The position numbers and the translations under genes are program-made. A DNA stretch of 5,791 nucleotides, from positions 1 to 5,791 of the forward strand of contig DAOVKH010000118.1 of assembly GCA_030631875.1 (NCBI GenBank), read 5' to 3'. This stretch comes from Deltaproteobacteria bacterium (GTDB lineage: Bacteria > Desulfobacterota > GWC2-55-46 > DRQE01). The notes under the pieces are model-generated. The model did not search any database and was not told where the DNA came from. It saw only the letters and a list, made by a program, of their open reading frames with translations. Of this stretch, positions 1 through 5,791 are shown piece by piece. Each line of letters opens with the position of its first letter. The first letter of the stretch is position 1.

Positions 1-260
1 CCTTCGAGAAGATGATGGATAAAGAGACCTCTTTGATGATACTAAATAAACTCATCAAGAAGTACCCGAAGAGTAATGAGGCCAAGAGTGCTAAGGAGTA
101 CTTAAATAAAGATAAGAAGAAAAAGACTAAGACAAAAGCCACCAACAAAGATACTACAAAGAAGCCGTCTTCTAAGGAAGCTCCAAAAGATGCCAAGCCC
201 CCTGTAAAGAGTAATGAAAAGACTAACTCAACAGAGACCGCACCAACAAAGGCAGATTAA
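1..260 (+). CDS. C-terminal end of a TPR protein, YbgF/CpoB-like (partial, 5' end outside window)
   Basis: The reading frame is open from the left edge (first whole codon at position 3, reading FEK before the first ATG at 12) and ends at TAA 258-260. That ATG is therefore probably internal and not the true start. The first ~35 visible residues look like the last helix pair of a TPR repeat, with the pattern ILNKLIKKYPKSNEAKSAKEYL. This is typical of the end of YbgF/CpoB, the periplasmic Tol-Pal partner that helps coordinate outer-membrane constriction and peptidoglycan synthesis; BamD-like or other TPR lipoproteins use similar repeats. The last 50 residues (nt 108-257) are low complexity: 16 Lys, 7 acidic residues and many Thr, Ser, Pro and Ala. 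This is probably a disordered basic tail and is longer than YbgF proteins usually carry. The DUF362 gene follows after 11 bases, suggesting co-transcription. The TPR assignment is fairly safe; the YbgF/CpoB assignment is tentative. Confidence 0.7.
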   Translation, partial: FEKMMDKETSLMILNKLIKKYPKSNEAKSAKEYLNKDKKKKTKTKATNKDTTKKPSSKEAPKDAKPPVKSNEKTNSTETAPTKAD

Positions 261-271
261 AGACCCCGCCA

Positions 272-1435
272 ATGAACGATATGACAGATAAGAAAACATC
301 CCCACCAAAGGTCTCGATAGTTAAGTGCGACGGATACTCAAACGACAAGGCTTACGAGAGCATTAAAGCGAGCCTTGATCTCATAGGCGGTATGGAGAGC
401 TTTGTCTCGAAAGACGAACGCATACTGCTAAAACCAAACCTACTTACGGCAAAGTCGGCAGACCGTGCTGTTACGACGCACCCCACTATCGTTCATGCGG
501 TCGTGAGGCTCGTAAGAGAAGCAGGCGCTGTGCCGATAGTCGGAGACAGCCCCGGCATCGGAAGTGCCGTTAAGGTTGCCGAAGCGTGCGGAATAATGGA
601 TGTGGTTAAGGAGCTCGATGTTGAGTTCGTAGAGCTTGGCACGCCGGTACTGATAGATGCCGTCAAAGGATCGGCATTCAAACACTTTGAGGTAGCAAAG
701 GAAGCACTCGACGTAGACGGCATAATAAACCTGCCAAAGCTTAAGACCCACGGACAGATGTACATGACCATGGGTGTTAAGAATATATTCGGCTGTGTGC
801 CGGGCAAGAAAAAACTCCAATGGCACTTAACGGCAGGCGTCGACGCGCCGCACTTCGCGCGCATGATACTTGACCTATACAAGACCATAGCTCCGAGGCT
901 TAACATCATCGATGCCATTTTATCGATGGAAGGTAACGGTCCGGGCAGTGGTGATCCGCGCCAAACTAACTTCATCGCCGCATCGAACGATGCCATAGCA
1001 CTCGATACGATACTCGCCAAAGTCGTAGGCGCAGATATCGCGCAAATACCCGTACTGAACGAGGCCGCAAAGGACAACTTGCCTTCGACCGACTTAGAAG
1101 AGATAAAATTATTTGGCGAAGAGGTGGCGGCAGTTGCCGTAGATGACTTCAAGTTTCCTCCGCTAATACATACAAACTTCGCATCGTACCTGCCGAACTT
1201 CCTCGACAAGAGGATACGCAAAGCACTTTCGGCACGCCCTAAGATATCGGTTAAAGATTGCTCACTCTGCACTCTCTGCGCAAGGAGCTGTCCGCCCGAT
1301 ATCATAAAGGTCGGCAAGAAGGTTGAGATAGATTACGATAATTGCATCCGCTGCTACTGCTGTCAGGAGATATGCCCCAAGGGTGCTATCACAATAAAAG
1401 AAGGTTGGCTCAAAAAACTTCTGCCCGGATTTTAA
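272..1435 (+). CDS. DUF362 domain protein with C-terminal 2x[4Fe-4S] ferredoxin domain
   Basis: This 387-residue protein has two parts. Residues ~14-300 match the DUF362 family, with LLKPN (52-56), GDSPG (91-95), NLPKLKTH (153-160) and GVKNIFGCVPGKKK (from 168). Residues ~325-380 form a bacterial ferredoxin domain with two complete cysteine sets, C330/C333/C336/C340-P and C358/C361/C364/C368-P, as expected for two [4Fe-4S] clusters. C363 is an extra cysteine inside the second motif. No signal peptide or membrane segment is seen, so the protein is probably cytoplasmic. DUF362-ferredoxin proteins are common in anaerobic bacteria and archaea. An electron-transfer or metal/cofactor-related role is plausible, but the reaction is not known to me. 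ATG 272 and in-frame ATG 281 are both possible starts and neither has a good Shine-Dalgarno sequence. The 11-base gap after the upstream gene suggests read-through or coupled translation. The stop is TAA, and no clear terminator follows. Confidence 0.93.
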   Translation: MNDMTDKKTSPPKVSIVKCDGYSNDKAYESIKASLDLIGGMESFVSKDERILLKPNLLTAKSADRAVTTHPTIVHAVVRLVREAGAVPIVGDSPGIGSAVKVAEACGIMDVVKELDVEFVELGTPVLIDAVKGSAFKHFEVAKEALDVDGIINLPKLKTHGQMYMTMGVKNIFGCVPGKKKLQWHLTAGVDAPHFARMILDLYKTIAPRLNIIDAILSMEGNGPGSGDPRQTNFIAASNDAIALDTILAKVVGADIAQIPVLNEAAKDNLPSTDLEEIKLFGEEVAAVAVDDFKFPPLIHTNFASYLPNFLDKRIRKALSARPKISVKDCSLCTLCARSCPPDIIKVGKKVEIDYDNCIRCYCCQEICPKGAITIKEGWLKKLLPGF

Positions 1436-1498
1436 TTACCTCCCTAAGCACGCGCCCTGCCCGCTCAGCGCCTCTTCTCTACTCTAAATACAAAACCC

Positions 1499-1527
1499 TT
1501 GCGCCAAGCCCTGAAGCCTCCTATAAT
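1499..1527 (+). promoter_or_regulatory. Candidate sigma70-type promoter for the AsmA-methyltransferase pair
   Basis: A perfect TATAAT lies at 1522-1527. Exactly 17 bases upstream is TTGCGC (1499-1504), which matches only the TTG half of the TTGACA consensus. A start about 7 bases beyond the -10 box would give a leader of roughly 45 bases before the TTG start at 1579. The site lies in the only sizeable gap between same-strand genes in the window, which fits a new transcription unit beginning here. The -10 box is strong and the -35 weak, so the promoter may depend on an activator. This is a call from sequence alone. Confidence 0.5.
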
Positions 1528-1539
1528 CTTAGATTAGAG
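1521..1539. promoter_or_regulatory. Palindrome overlapping the -10 box, candidate operator
   Basis: CTATAATCTTAGATTAGAG is symmetric about the T at 1530. The inner TAATCT-T-AGATTA (1524-1536) is perfect, and the full 19 bases pair at 8 of 9 positions (mismatch 1523/1537). It covers most of the -10 box and the expected transcription start, where a dimeric repressor could block RNA polymerase. An RNA hairpin role is unlikely, because the predicted transcript would begin inside the palindrome. No regulator gene lies within the window, and I do not recognise the motif as that of a named regulator. Confidence 0.35.
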
Positions 1540-1561
1540 TACAAGAACACCTATTAATTAA

Positions 1562-1582
1562 ATGGAAAAGAAGACCTTTTGA
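1562..1582 (+). other. Six-codon ORF overlapping the AsmA start codon
   Basis: ATG at 1562 opens a short frame encoding MEKKTF and stopping at TGA 1580-1582. That stop overlaps the proposed TTG start (1579-1581) of the AsmA gene in the arrangement TTGA. It could be a leader ORF that couples ribosomes to the weak TTG, or it could be chance. It has no visible Shine-Dalgarno sequence of its own (the upstream bases are CTATTAATTA). One extra T in the TTTT run at 1577-1580 would place this ATG in frame with the AsmA protein, so a missed base in the source sequence is a real alternative. Confidence 0.2.
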
Positions 1583-4500
1583 AGAATAAGAGAAACCATC
1601 TAAAACTCGCCATGCGTCTGCTGATACTCTTGACCGCAGGCATTATAGTATTCCTGATGAGCGTCCCCATAGAGCTCACCTCGTATACCGATAAGATAAA
1701 ATCGACCGTAGCGGAGCGCATAAACGGCACTATAGAGATGGAGCGCATCAGGCTTCGGGTTCTCCCGCTACCGACACTCATACTCGATGAGATAACCCTT
1801 CGCGACAGCGACGGCGAGGTCGTCGTAAATGCGCAGACGCTAAAGGCAGGCTTCTCGTTATCGGGATTCCTATTCGACAGGCCAACACTTAAGAAACTCA
1901 CGATAATCGGCGGCTCGGTGCTCATGCGACGTGCCAAGGACGGCTCTATAAACTTGGCCAAGATACCCAAGAAGAGGCTCATTCAGATCTCACTCGTGAA
2001 GCTTAAGCTCAAGGACGGCACACTTAGCTTTGTCGACGAAGTCCCTGAAGATGGTGCAGAGTACCGCTTTGACGATCTCTTGGCCTACCTTAACTACTCG
2101 GGCGGCGGTTTTACTTACAGCGGAAAGGCTCGCTACGGTACGATGACAGATCTTCAATTCTCGGGAGAAGCAAAAGAGACCAACGACGACTTCGATATCT
2201 CCGGCACGGTAGCGTTAAATGAACTCGAGCTGTCCGCCCTCTCGCCGTACTTAAGAAAAGAGGACTTCATGGACATGGAGGTTGGCGGACGAGTATCGAC
2301 AGACCTCGTCTACTCATACATAGGAAGAGGGCTACCCGACGGCAGTGGTGTACTTAAGGGAAGTATTACAACAAAGGACTTCGACATAAAGATGCCGGAG
2401 GTATTTGAAAGTCCGATACACTCCAATAGAGCTACTTCGGCAATAGACCTTACGTGGAACGAAGACGAGGTCTTATTCTCGCTATACGATACAAAGATAG
2501 GCATAGAAGACTTTGACATCTTAGGCTCACTCAGGTTAAGCGTTCCTACTAATAAAAAGACCGATCAGGGCACGCCTGACGCAACCGAGACCGACGATAC
2601 AGATGCCCTCTCAAATATAGAGGAGATAGCAAAAAAGAGAGCCCTCAAACTAAACCTCTCAAGTACGCCGATAGACGTAACATATCTTAAGAAATACTTT
2701 CCATACGGCATAACACCCGAAGGGGTGGACGACATCATCGAAGGTCTCGACACTCTGGAAGGTCACCTGCAATTGGACGGGCTACGCTTCTCAAATAACG
2801 GCCAAACCATGGGTAAGGCGACCGACTATCTCGATGCCATAGAAGCTAATATAACGCTTAACGACCTCGGCTTCGAGCACTCACGTTTTTTACGCAGGGT
2901 GGAAGATATCAGCGCAAAGCTTTCGATAAAGAACTCCACCCTCGCCATAACGAAGGCTCACGGCACTTACGGTGAAGGCATACTCGACGAACTATCGGTG
3001 GAGATTCGAGAGCTTACGAGACTGCCCAAGGTCGATGTAACGCTGACGGCTCGACTCGACGCTAAAGAGGTGGTAGACGAGTTCAAGGACTTCTATCGCA
3101 ATAAGGGGCTGATAGACGGCCTCGAAGCAGGTGGCACGGCTCTGCTTAAACTCTCCTCTTCAGGCAACCTCCCCGGATGGAGACTCCCCGAAGGAACATC
3201 TAAGGTAGAGGTGAAGAAATATAACGCTCGCGGCATTGACCTTAATTACTCCCTCGATCTGACCGGCGCTGAGGTAAAGTACAAAAGGTTCGTTAAGAAA
3301 GCCCTCAACCATGACCTTAAGATTACGAGCACCGCTCACGCCGACGAAGAAGAAATTATCATAAAAGACACTACTATAAGCTCCGGCGATTCGTCTATAT
3401 CGGCAACGACACGCATATCTATGACCACACCTGCTTACGCCGTAGCACTACGCTCGGATGACTTGTATATAAAAGACCTCCTCCAGCTATCGCCCTACTT
3501 CGAGGAGACACAATTTGCCGCAGGCACTGTGGCCGTAGATATTACAAAGAAGGTATCGGCTAAGAGCGGGACAAAGGATGAGACCGTCTCCGCATACGGA
3601 GGTGAACTCTCCATAAATGACGCACTATTCAAGACCCCGCTACTGGCACGCACCGTCAGGGATATGAACCTCAAGGTAAAACTCAACGGCAACAAAGGAG
3701 AGAGCCTCCTTAAGTCCATGAAGGTCGGCAACTCCACCTTATCGGGAAAGATCGATATCCTCGATATAGATAAGGCCGTCGTTGACTTTAACCTCATATC
3801 CGAACGCCTCGACACCAAAGATATCATACCAAAGCATATCGGCAAACGTAAGGCCGACATGGGCAAACCATTCGTAAGCGGCACCGGTAAATTGACCGTC
3901 AAGAAGGGGGCTATACACGGTATATCCTTCGATACCTTCAGCACCAACATAGACCTTAAGGAAGACCGTACAATATTTTCTCCGCTAAGCTTCAACGCGC
4001 ATAACGGATTCGTAGAGGGTGAGCTCACCTACTTTAGAGACCCGGAAGAGAGCCGACTCTTTGAGACGGACTTCGACATGATGCGCATAGAGCTTAAAGA
4101 GTTCATGGAAGACCTTGGCGTAAAGAAGGAGGTCTTGAGCGGCAGGTTTTCGGCAGAAGCACACCTCACGGGCGAGCGAAGCGAAGGGGCATTCATCACA
4201 GGCATTAGCGGAGATATCAAGGCGGCGAGCAAGGACGGTAGGCTTCAAAAGTTCATCGTATTCAGTAAAATTTTCTCTATCGTAAATATCGTATCGATAA
4301 ACGAGCTCTTTGAAGAAGGCATGCCTTACAAGAACATCTCGGCGAACTTTAAGTTAACGAACGGCATGCTCTCGACCGAGAATATGCTCTTCGACAGTAA
4401 ATCCATGCGCATGTCTGCCATAGGGTATATAGATATAGACCAAGGCTATATGAACGCGACACTTGGGATACACCCCTTCGTTACGATAGATAAGATTATA

Positions 4501-4785
4501 TCGAATATCCCTATCGCGGGCTGGCTCATTACAGGGCGCGAGAAGAGCCTCGTCACGATGTACTACAACTTAGAGGGGCCATTTAAAGCTCTCTCTACGG
4601 AACCGGTATTCATAAAGGCTCTGGGGTCAAAGGTACTCGGCATATTCGAGAGGTTACTTCTAATGCAGGACAAACCCAAAGGGCCAACACCGCCCGTGCC
4701 ACCTCAACCAACAACATCCGCACCGACGGCCTCTGCTGAAGAGGGCGGCAATACGGAGGGGGCACATGACCGATTTTTGGAATAA
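1579..4785 (+). CDS. Large AsmA-family (AsmA/YhdP-like) membrane-anchored envelope protein
   Basis: The protein has 1068 residues from a TTG start. A basic N-terminus (KNKRNHLK) and one hydrophobic segment (~13-33) form an inner-membrane anchor, so the rest should lie in the periplasm. Residues ~35-150 follow the AsmA N-terminal pattern, including LKKLTIIGGSVLMRR and DGSINL (121-126), then KLKLKDGTLSFVD. A long beta-rich middle contains an acidic, Thr-rich linker (~325-345). Residues ~878-1015 resemble the AsmA-like C-terminal region shared with YhdP and TamB (GRLQKF, then NGMLSTENMLFDS, then IPIAGWLITG near 974-983). A Pro/Thr/Ala-rich tail (~1031-1068) ends the protein. Family members are implicated in phospholipid transfer to the outer membrane and in outer-membrane homeostasis; that role is inferred here. 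TTG 1579 was chosen because an in-frame stop lies at 1555-1557, purine-rich AAGAAG (1568-1573) sits 5 bases upstream, and the next start, ATG 1612, would remove the basic residues and has no ribosome binding site. The gene overlaps the methyltransferase gene by 20 bases. Confidence 0.9.
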   Translation: MKNKRNHLKLAMRLLILLTAGIIVFLMSVPIELTSYTDKIKSTVAERINGTIEMERIRLRVLPLPTLILDEITLRDSDGEVVVNAQTLKAGFSLSGFLFDRPTLKKLTIIGGSVLMRRAKDGSINLAKIPKKRLIQISLVKLKLKDGTLSFVDEVPEDGAEYRFDDLLAYLNYSGGGFTYSGKARYGTMTDLQFSGEAKETNDDFDISGTVALNELELSALSPYLRKEDFMDMEVGGRVSTDLVYSYIGRGLPDGSGVLKGSITTKDFDIKMPEVFESPIHSNRATSAIDLTWNEDEVLFSLYDTKIGIEDFDILGSLRLSVPTNKKTDQGTPDATETDDTDALSNIEEIAKKRALKLNLSSTPIDVTYLKKYFPYGITPEGVDDIIEGLDTLEGHLQLDGLRFSNNGQTMGKATDYLDAIEANITLNDLGFEHSRFLRRVEDISAKLSIKNSTLAITKAHGTYGEGILDELSVEIRELTRLPKVDVTLTARLDAKEVVDEFKDFYRNKGLIDGLEAGGTALLKLSSSGNLPGWRLPEGTSKVEVKKYNARGIDLNYSLDLTGAEVKYKRFVKKALNHDLKITSTAHADEEEIIIKDTTISSGDSSISATTRISMTTPAYAVALRSDDLYIKDLLQLSPYFEETQFAAGTVAVDITKKVSAKSGTKDETVSAYGGELSINDALFKTPLLARTVRDMNLKVKLNGNKGESLLKSMKVGNSTLSGKIDILDIDKAVVDFNLISERLDTKDIIPKHIGKRKADMGKPFVSGTGKLTVKKGAIHGISFDTFSTNIDLKEDRTIFSPLSFNAHNGFVEGELTYFRDPEESRLFETDFDMMRIELKEFMEDLGVKKEVLSGRFSAEAHLTGERSEGAFITGISGDIKAASKDGRLQKFIVFSKIFSIVNIVSINELFEEGMPYKNISANFKLTNGMLSTENMLFDSKSMRMSAIGYIDIDQGYMNATLGIHPFVTIDKIISNIPIAGWLITGREKSLVTMYYNLEGPFKALSTEPVFIKALGSKVLGIFERLLLMQDKPKGPTPPVPPQPTTSAPTASAEEGGNTEGAHDRFLE
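4755..4759 (+). promoter_or_regulatory. Strong Shine-Dalgarno (GGAGG) for the methyltransferase, inside the AsmA gene
   Basis: GGAGG, followed by GGG, lies six bases before ATG 4766. It is the best ribosome binding site in the window and fixes the methyltransferase start. It sits within the last codons of the AsmA gene, so initiation there should be re-entrant or coupled to AsmA translation. Confidence 0.75.
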
Positions 4786-5506
4786 ACTCAAGGTCGATTG
4801 GTACAGGCGCGGCCTTAAAGAATCAGATTTCACAAAGTCCGTAATGCCGATAATTCTCGCGCGCGCCGGAGACTCTAAGAGCTTTCTCGATATAGGGGCA
4901 GGCCCAGGCACGCTCTCCATCCCTCTGGCAAAGGCCGGTAAAGACGTAACGGCAATAGATCCGTCAAAGAATATGATAGACGCTCTTAAGGAAGCCGACG
5001 AGACAAAGACCATCACAACAATACAGGCCGCGTGGGGAGACGACGACTTAGACATAAAGAAACACGACGTGGTAGTCTGCGCCAACGTACCGGACCTGCT
5101 AAAAGGTAACGACAAATTCTTACGTGAGGTCGGAGGTTTTGCGGATAAGTTTGTATTCCTCATCTGTAGCGCCGACCCATCGGCCGATAAGTTTTACTAC
5201 AGAGAATTAATGCCTCTGATATTCAATAAAGAATTCAAGAAGAGAAGCGATTACCTGGATACCTACTCAACCCTCCACAGCCTCGCCGTATTCGCCAACG
5301 TTGAGATAATAGAGTATGACTTTGACCAGCCATTTACGGATTTGGATGAAGCAATTGAATTCTGGAAGGAGTACATGGGTATCGTGACAGAGGAACACGA
5401 CGCAAGGTTAAGAGACTTCTTAAAGGAGAAATTAATAGCGACACCGGACGGACTTCTTGCGAAGTTCCATAAGAAGAGTGCCGTCATATGGTGGACGACC
5501 TCTTAA
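4766..5506 (+). CDS. Class I SAM-dependent methyltransferase, substrate unknown
   Basis: This 246-residue soluble protein has a Rossmann-type methyltransferase core. Motif I is FLDIGAGPG (40-48), the SAM-binding glycine loop. VTAID (61-65) gives the acidic residue at the end of strand 2 that normally holds the ribose hydroxyls. DVVVCANV (101-108) matches strand 4, and FVFLICS (129-135) strand 5. The C-terminal SAVIWWTT is the usual final core strand. The N-terminus (~1-30, with FWNKLKVDWYRRGLKESDF) and the insert ~145-225 probably form the substrate cap. Length is typical of small-molecule class I enzymes, and no substrate-specific signature is recognised. The start is set by GGAGG six bases upstream. 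The 20-base overlap with the AsmA gene implies co-expression, but that does not prove a shared function. It ends in TAA 5504-5506, 11 bases from the convergent ccsA-like gene. Confidence 0.92.
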   Translation: MTDFWNKLKVDWYRRGLKESDFTKSVMPIILARAGDSKSFLDIGAGPGTLSIPLAKAGKDVTAIDPSKNMIDALKEADETKTITTIQAAWGDDDLDIKKHDVVVCANVPDLLKGNDKFLREVGGFADKFVFLICSADPSADKFYYRELMPLIFNKEFKKRSDYLDTYSTLHSLAVFANVEIIEYDFDQPFTDLDEAIEFWKEYMGIVTEEHDARLRDFLKEKLIATPDGLLAKFHKKSAVIWWTTS

Positions 5507-5517
5507 GAGGAGACCAC
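5491..5517. terminator. Candidate hairpin between convergent genes
   Basis: CCTCTTAAGAGG (5499-5510) is a perfect 12-base palindrome that includes the TAA of the methyltransferase. As RNA it could form a 4-base-pair CCTC/GAGG stem with a TTAA loop. GTGG (5491-5494) and CCAC (5514-5517) outside it could add a second stem after a small internal loop. Its position between convergent stops suits a bidirectional terminator, but no T-tract follows on either strand and the stems are short, so intrinsic termination is doubtful. Confidence 0.25.
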
Positions 5518-5791
5518 TTAGAAACTGTGGCTATTTTTCATCAGTAGCCCTACGCCGAGCCACGTAAAGAGCATCATCACAAACCCTATTATCGAAGCCA
5601 CCGGCACAGAGTACTCGCGCCACCTCTTCTTTGACTCGCCCTTGGCACCACCCCCACTCTTACGAAGATATATCAGGTGTATAACGCCCGCAAACCAGAA
5701 CCATACGATAAAGCTCCACAAGGTCTTCGGCTCCCACTGCCAGTAAGCTCCCCATGCGAGATATCCCCATATAGCGCCGGAAAACATAGAG
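5518..5791 (-). CDS. ccsA: C-terminal part of a CcsA-like cytochrome c biogenesis protein (System II), partial
   Basis: About 90 residues are visible. The frame is open through the right edge, so the ATG at 5785-5787 is probably internal and the real start lies beyond the window. The sequence contains the tryptophan-rich (WWD) haem-handling motif, WGAYWQWEPKTLW, followed by a membrane helix with a His (FAGVIHLIYL). Next come a basic, Gly-rich cytoplasmic loop (KSGGGAKGESKKRWRE), another membrane helix (ASIIGFVMMLFTWLGVGLL) and a terminal NSHSF. A His near the C-terminus and one in the helix after the WWD motif are known haem-binding positions in CcsA/CcsBA, which moves haem across the membrane and attaches it to apocytochromes c. 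CcsA, ResC and CcsBA fusions share this end, so a fusion cannot be excluded. The family more often has Asp (WxWDPKE) where this protein has Glu (WQWEPKT). The gene converges on the methyltransferase and stops at TAA (complement of 5518-5520). Confidence 0.88.
   Translation of the reverse strand, partial: SMFSGAIWGYLAWGAYWQWEPKTLWSFIVWFWFAGVIHLIYLRKSGGGAKGESKKRWREYSVPVASIIGFVMMLFTWLGVGLLMKNSHSF

Noticed and set aside
493..1317. 274-codon minus-strand open frame opposite the DUF362 gene
   Set aside because: It lies wholly antisense to a gene with clear family motifs. Its translation is Ser/Thr/Met-rich without a domain pattern, as expected for the complement of biased codons.
1342..1557. 71-codon plus-strand frame running from the DUF362 3' end into the gap
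   Set aside because: It overlaps the ferredoxin cysteine codons in another frame, has no ribosome binding site and shows no recognisable protein character.
1436..1578. Terminator or small RNA in the gap after the DUF362 gene
   Set aside because: No GC-rich stem followed by a T-run is visible. GCGCC occurs twice as a direct repeat, which does not form a hairpin, so only the promoter-like site and palindrome were kept.
1574..1582. Programmed -1 frameshift joining MEKKTF to the AsmA frame
   Set aside because: ACCTTTTGA is not a good slippery heptamer. A -1 slip would move tRNA-Phe from TTT to CTT with a first-position mismatch, so a TTG start or a missing base is more likely.
3495..4028. 177-codon minus-strand frame inside the AsmA gene
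   Set aside because: It is antisense to a continuous AsmA-type coding frame and shows no family features; other minus-strand frames at 1554-1982 and 4660-5163 were dismissed for the same reason.
1..5791. CRISPR array, insertion sequence, tRNA/rRNA, prophage or defence system
   Set aside because: No spaced repeats, transposase, integrase, tRNA-like cloverleaf, or nuclease/toxin motifs were seen. All long frames are accounted for by conserved-type housekeeping or envelope genes.

Overview
The window reads as ordinary chromosomal DNA from a Gram-negative, probably anaerobic or respiratory bacterium. It has an AsmA-type envelope protein, a YbgF/CpoB-like TPR end, a ferredoxin-tailed DUF362 protein and a CcsA (System II) cytochrome c maturation protein. 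This mix recalls Desulfobacterota, Nitrospirota or related candidate lineages, but that is inference; no phylogenetic marker is present. Coding is dense. All five genes end in TAA. Isoleucine is mostly encoded by ATA: a hand count in the DUF362 gene gives 22 ATA, 9 ATC and 2 ATT.

Layout: positions 1-260 hold the 3' end of a TPR (YbgF/CpoB-like) gene with a lysine-rich tail. Eleven bases later comes a DUF362 protein with a C-terminal 2x[4Fe-4S] ferredoxin domain (272-1435), probably in the same transcript. A 143-base gap (1436-1578) carries a candidate sigma70-type promoter (TTGCGC, 17 bases, TATAAT) whose -10 box lies inside a near-perfect palindrome. It precedes a 1068-residue AsmA-family protein (1579-4785), apparently started at TTG. 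A class I SAM-dependent methyltransferase (4766-5506) overlaps the AsmA gene by 20 bases and has a strong GGAGG ribosome binding site, so the two are probably translationally linked. On the minus strand, convergent and only 11 bases away, is the 3' end of a ccsA-like gene (5518 to beyond the window edge). A 12-base palindrome spans the methyltransferase stop codon.

The AsmA/YhdP/TamB class is linked to outer-membrane homeostasis and lipid transfer, YbgF/CpoB to the Tol-Pal envelope system, and CcsA to haem delivery for c-type cytochromes. The common theme is therefore the cell envelope. The DUF362 protein and the methyltransferase have no identifiable substrate here. I found no mobile element, CRISPR array, RNA gene or clear sign of an undescribed system. 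The more interesting points are the promoter/palindrome arrangement, the unusual AsmA start with a six-codon overlapping ORF, and a Glu in place of the usual Asp in the CcsA tryptophan-rich motif.
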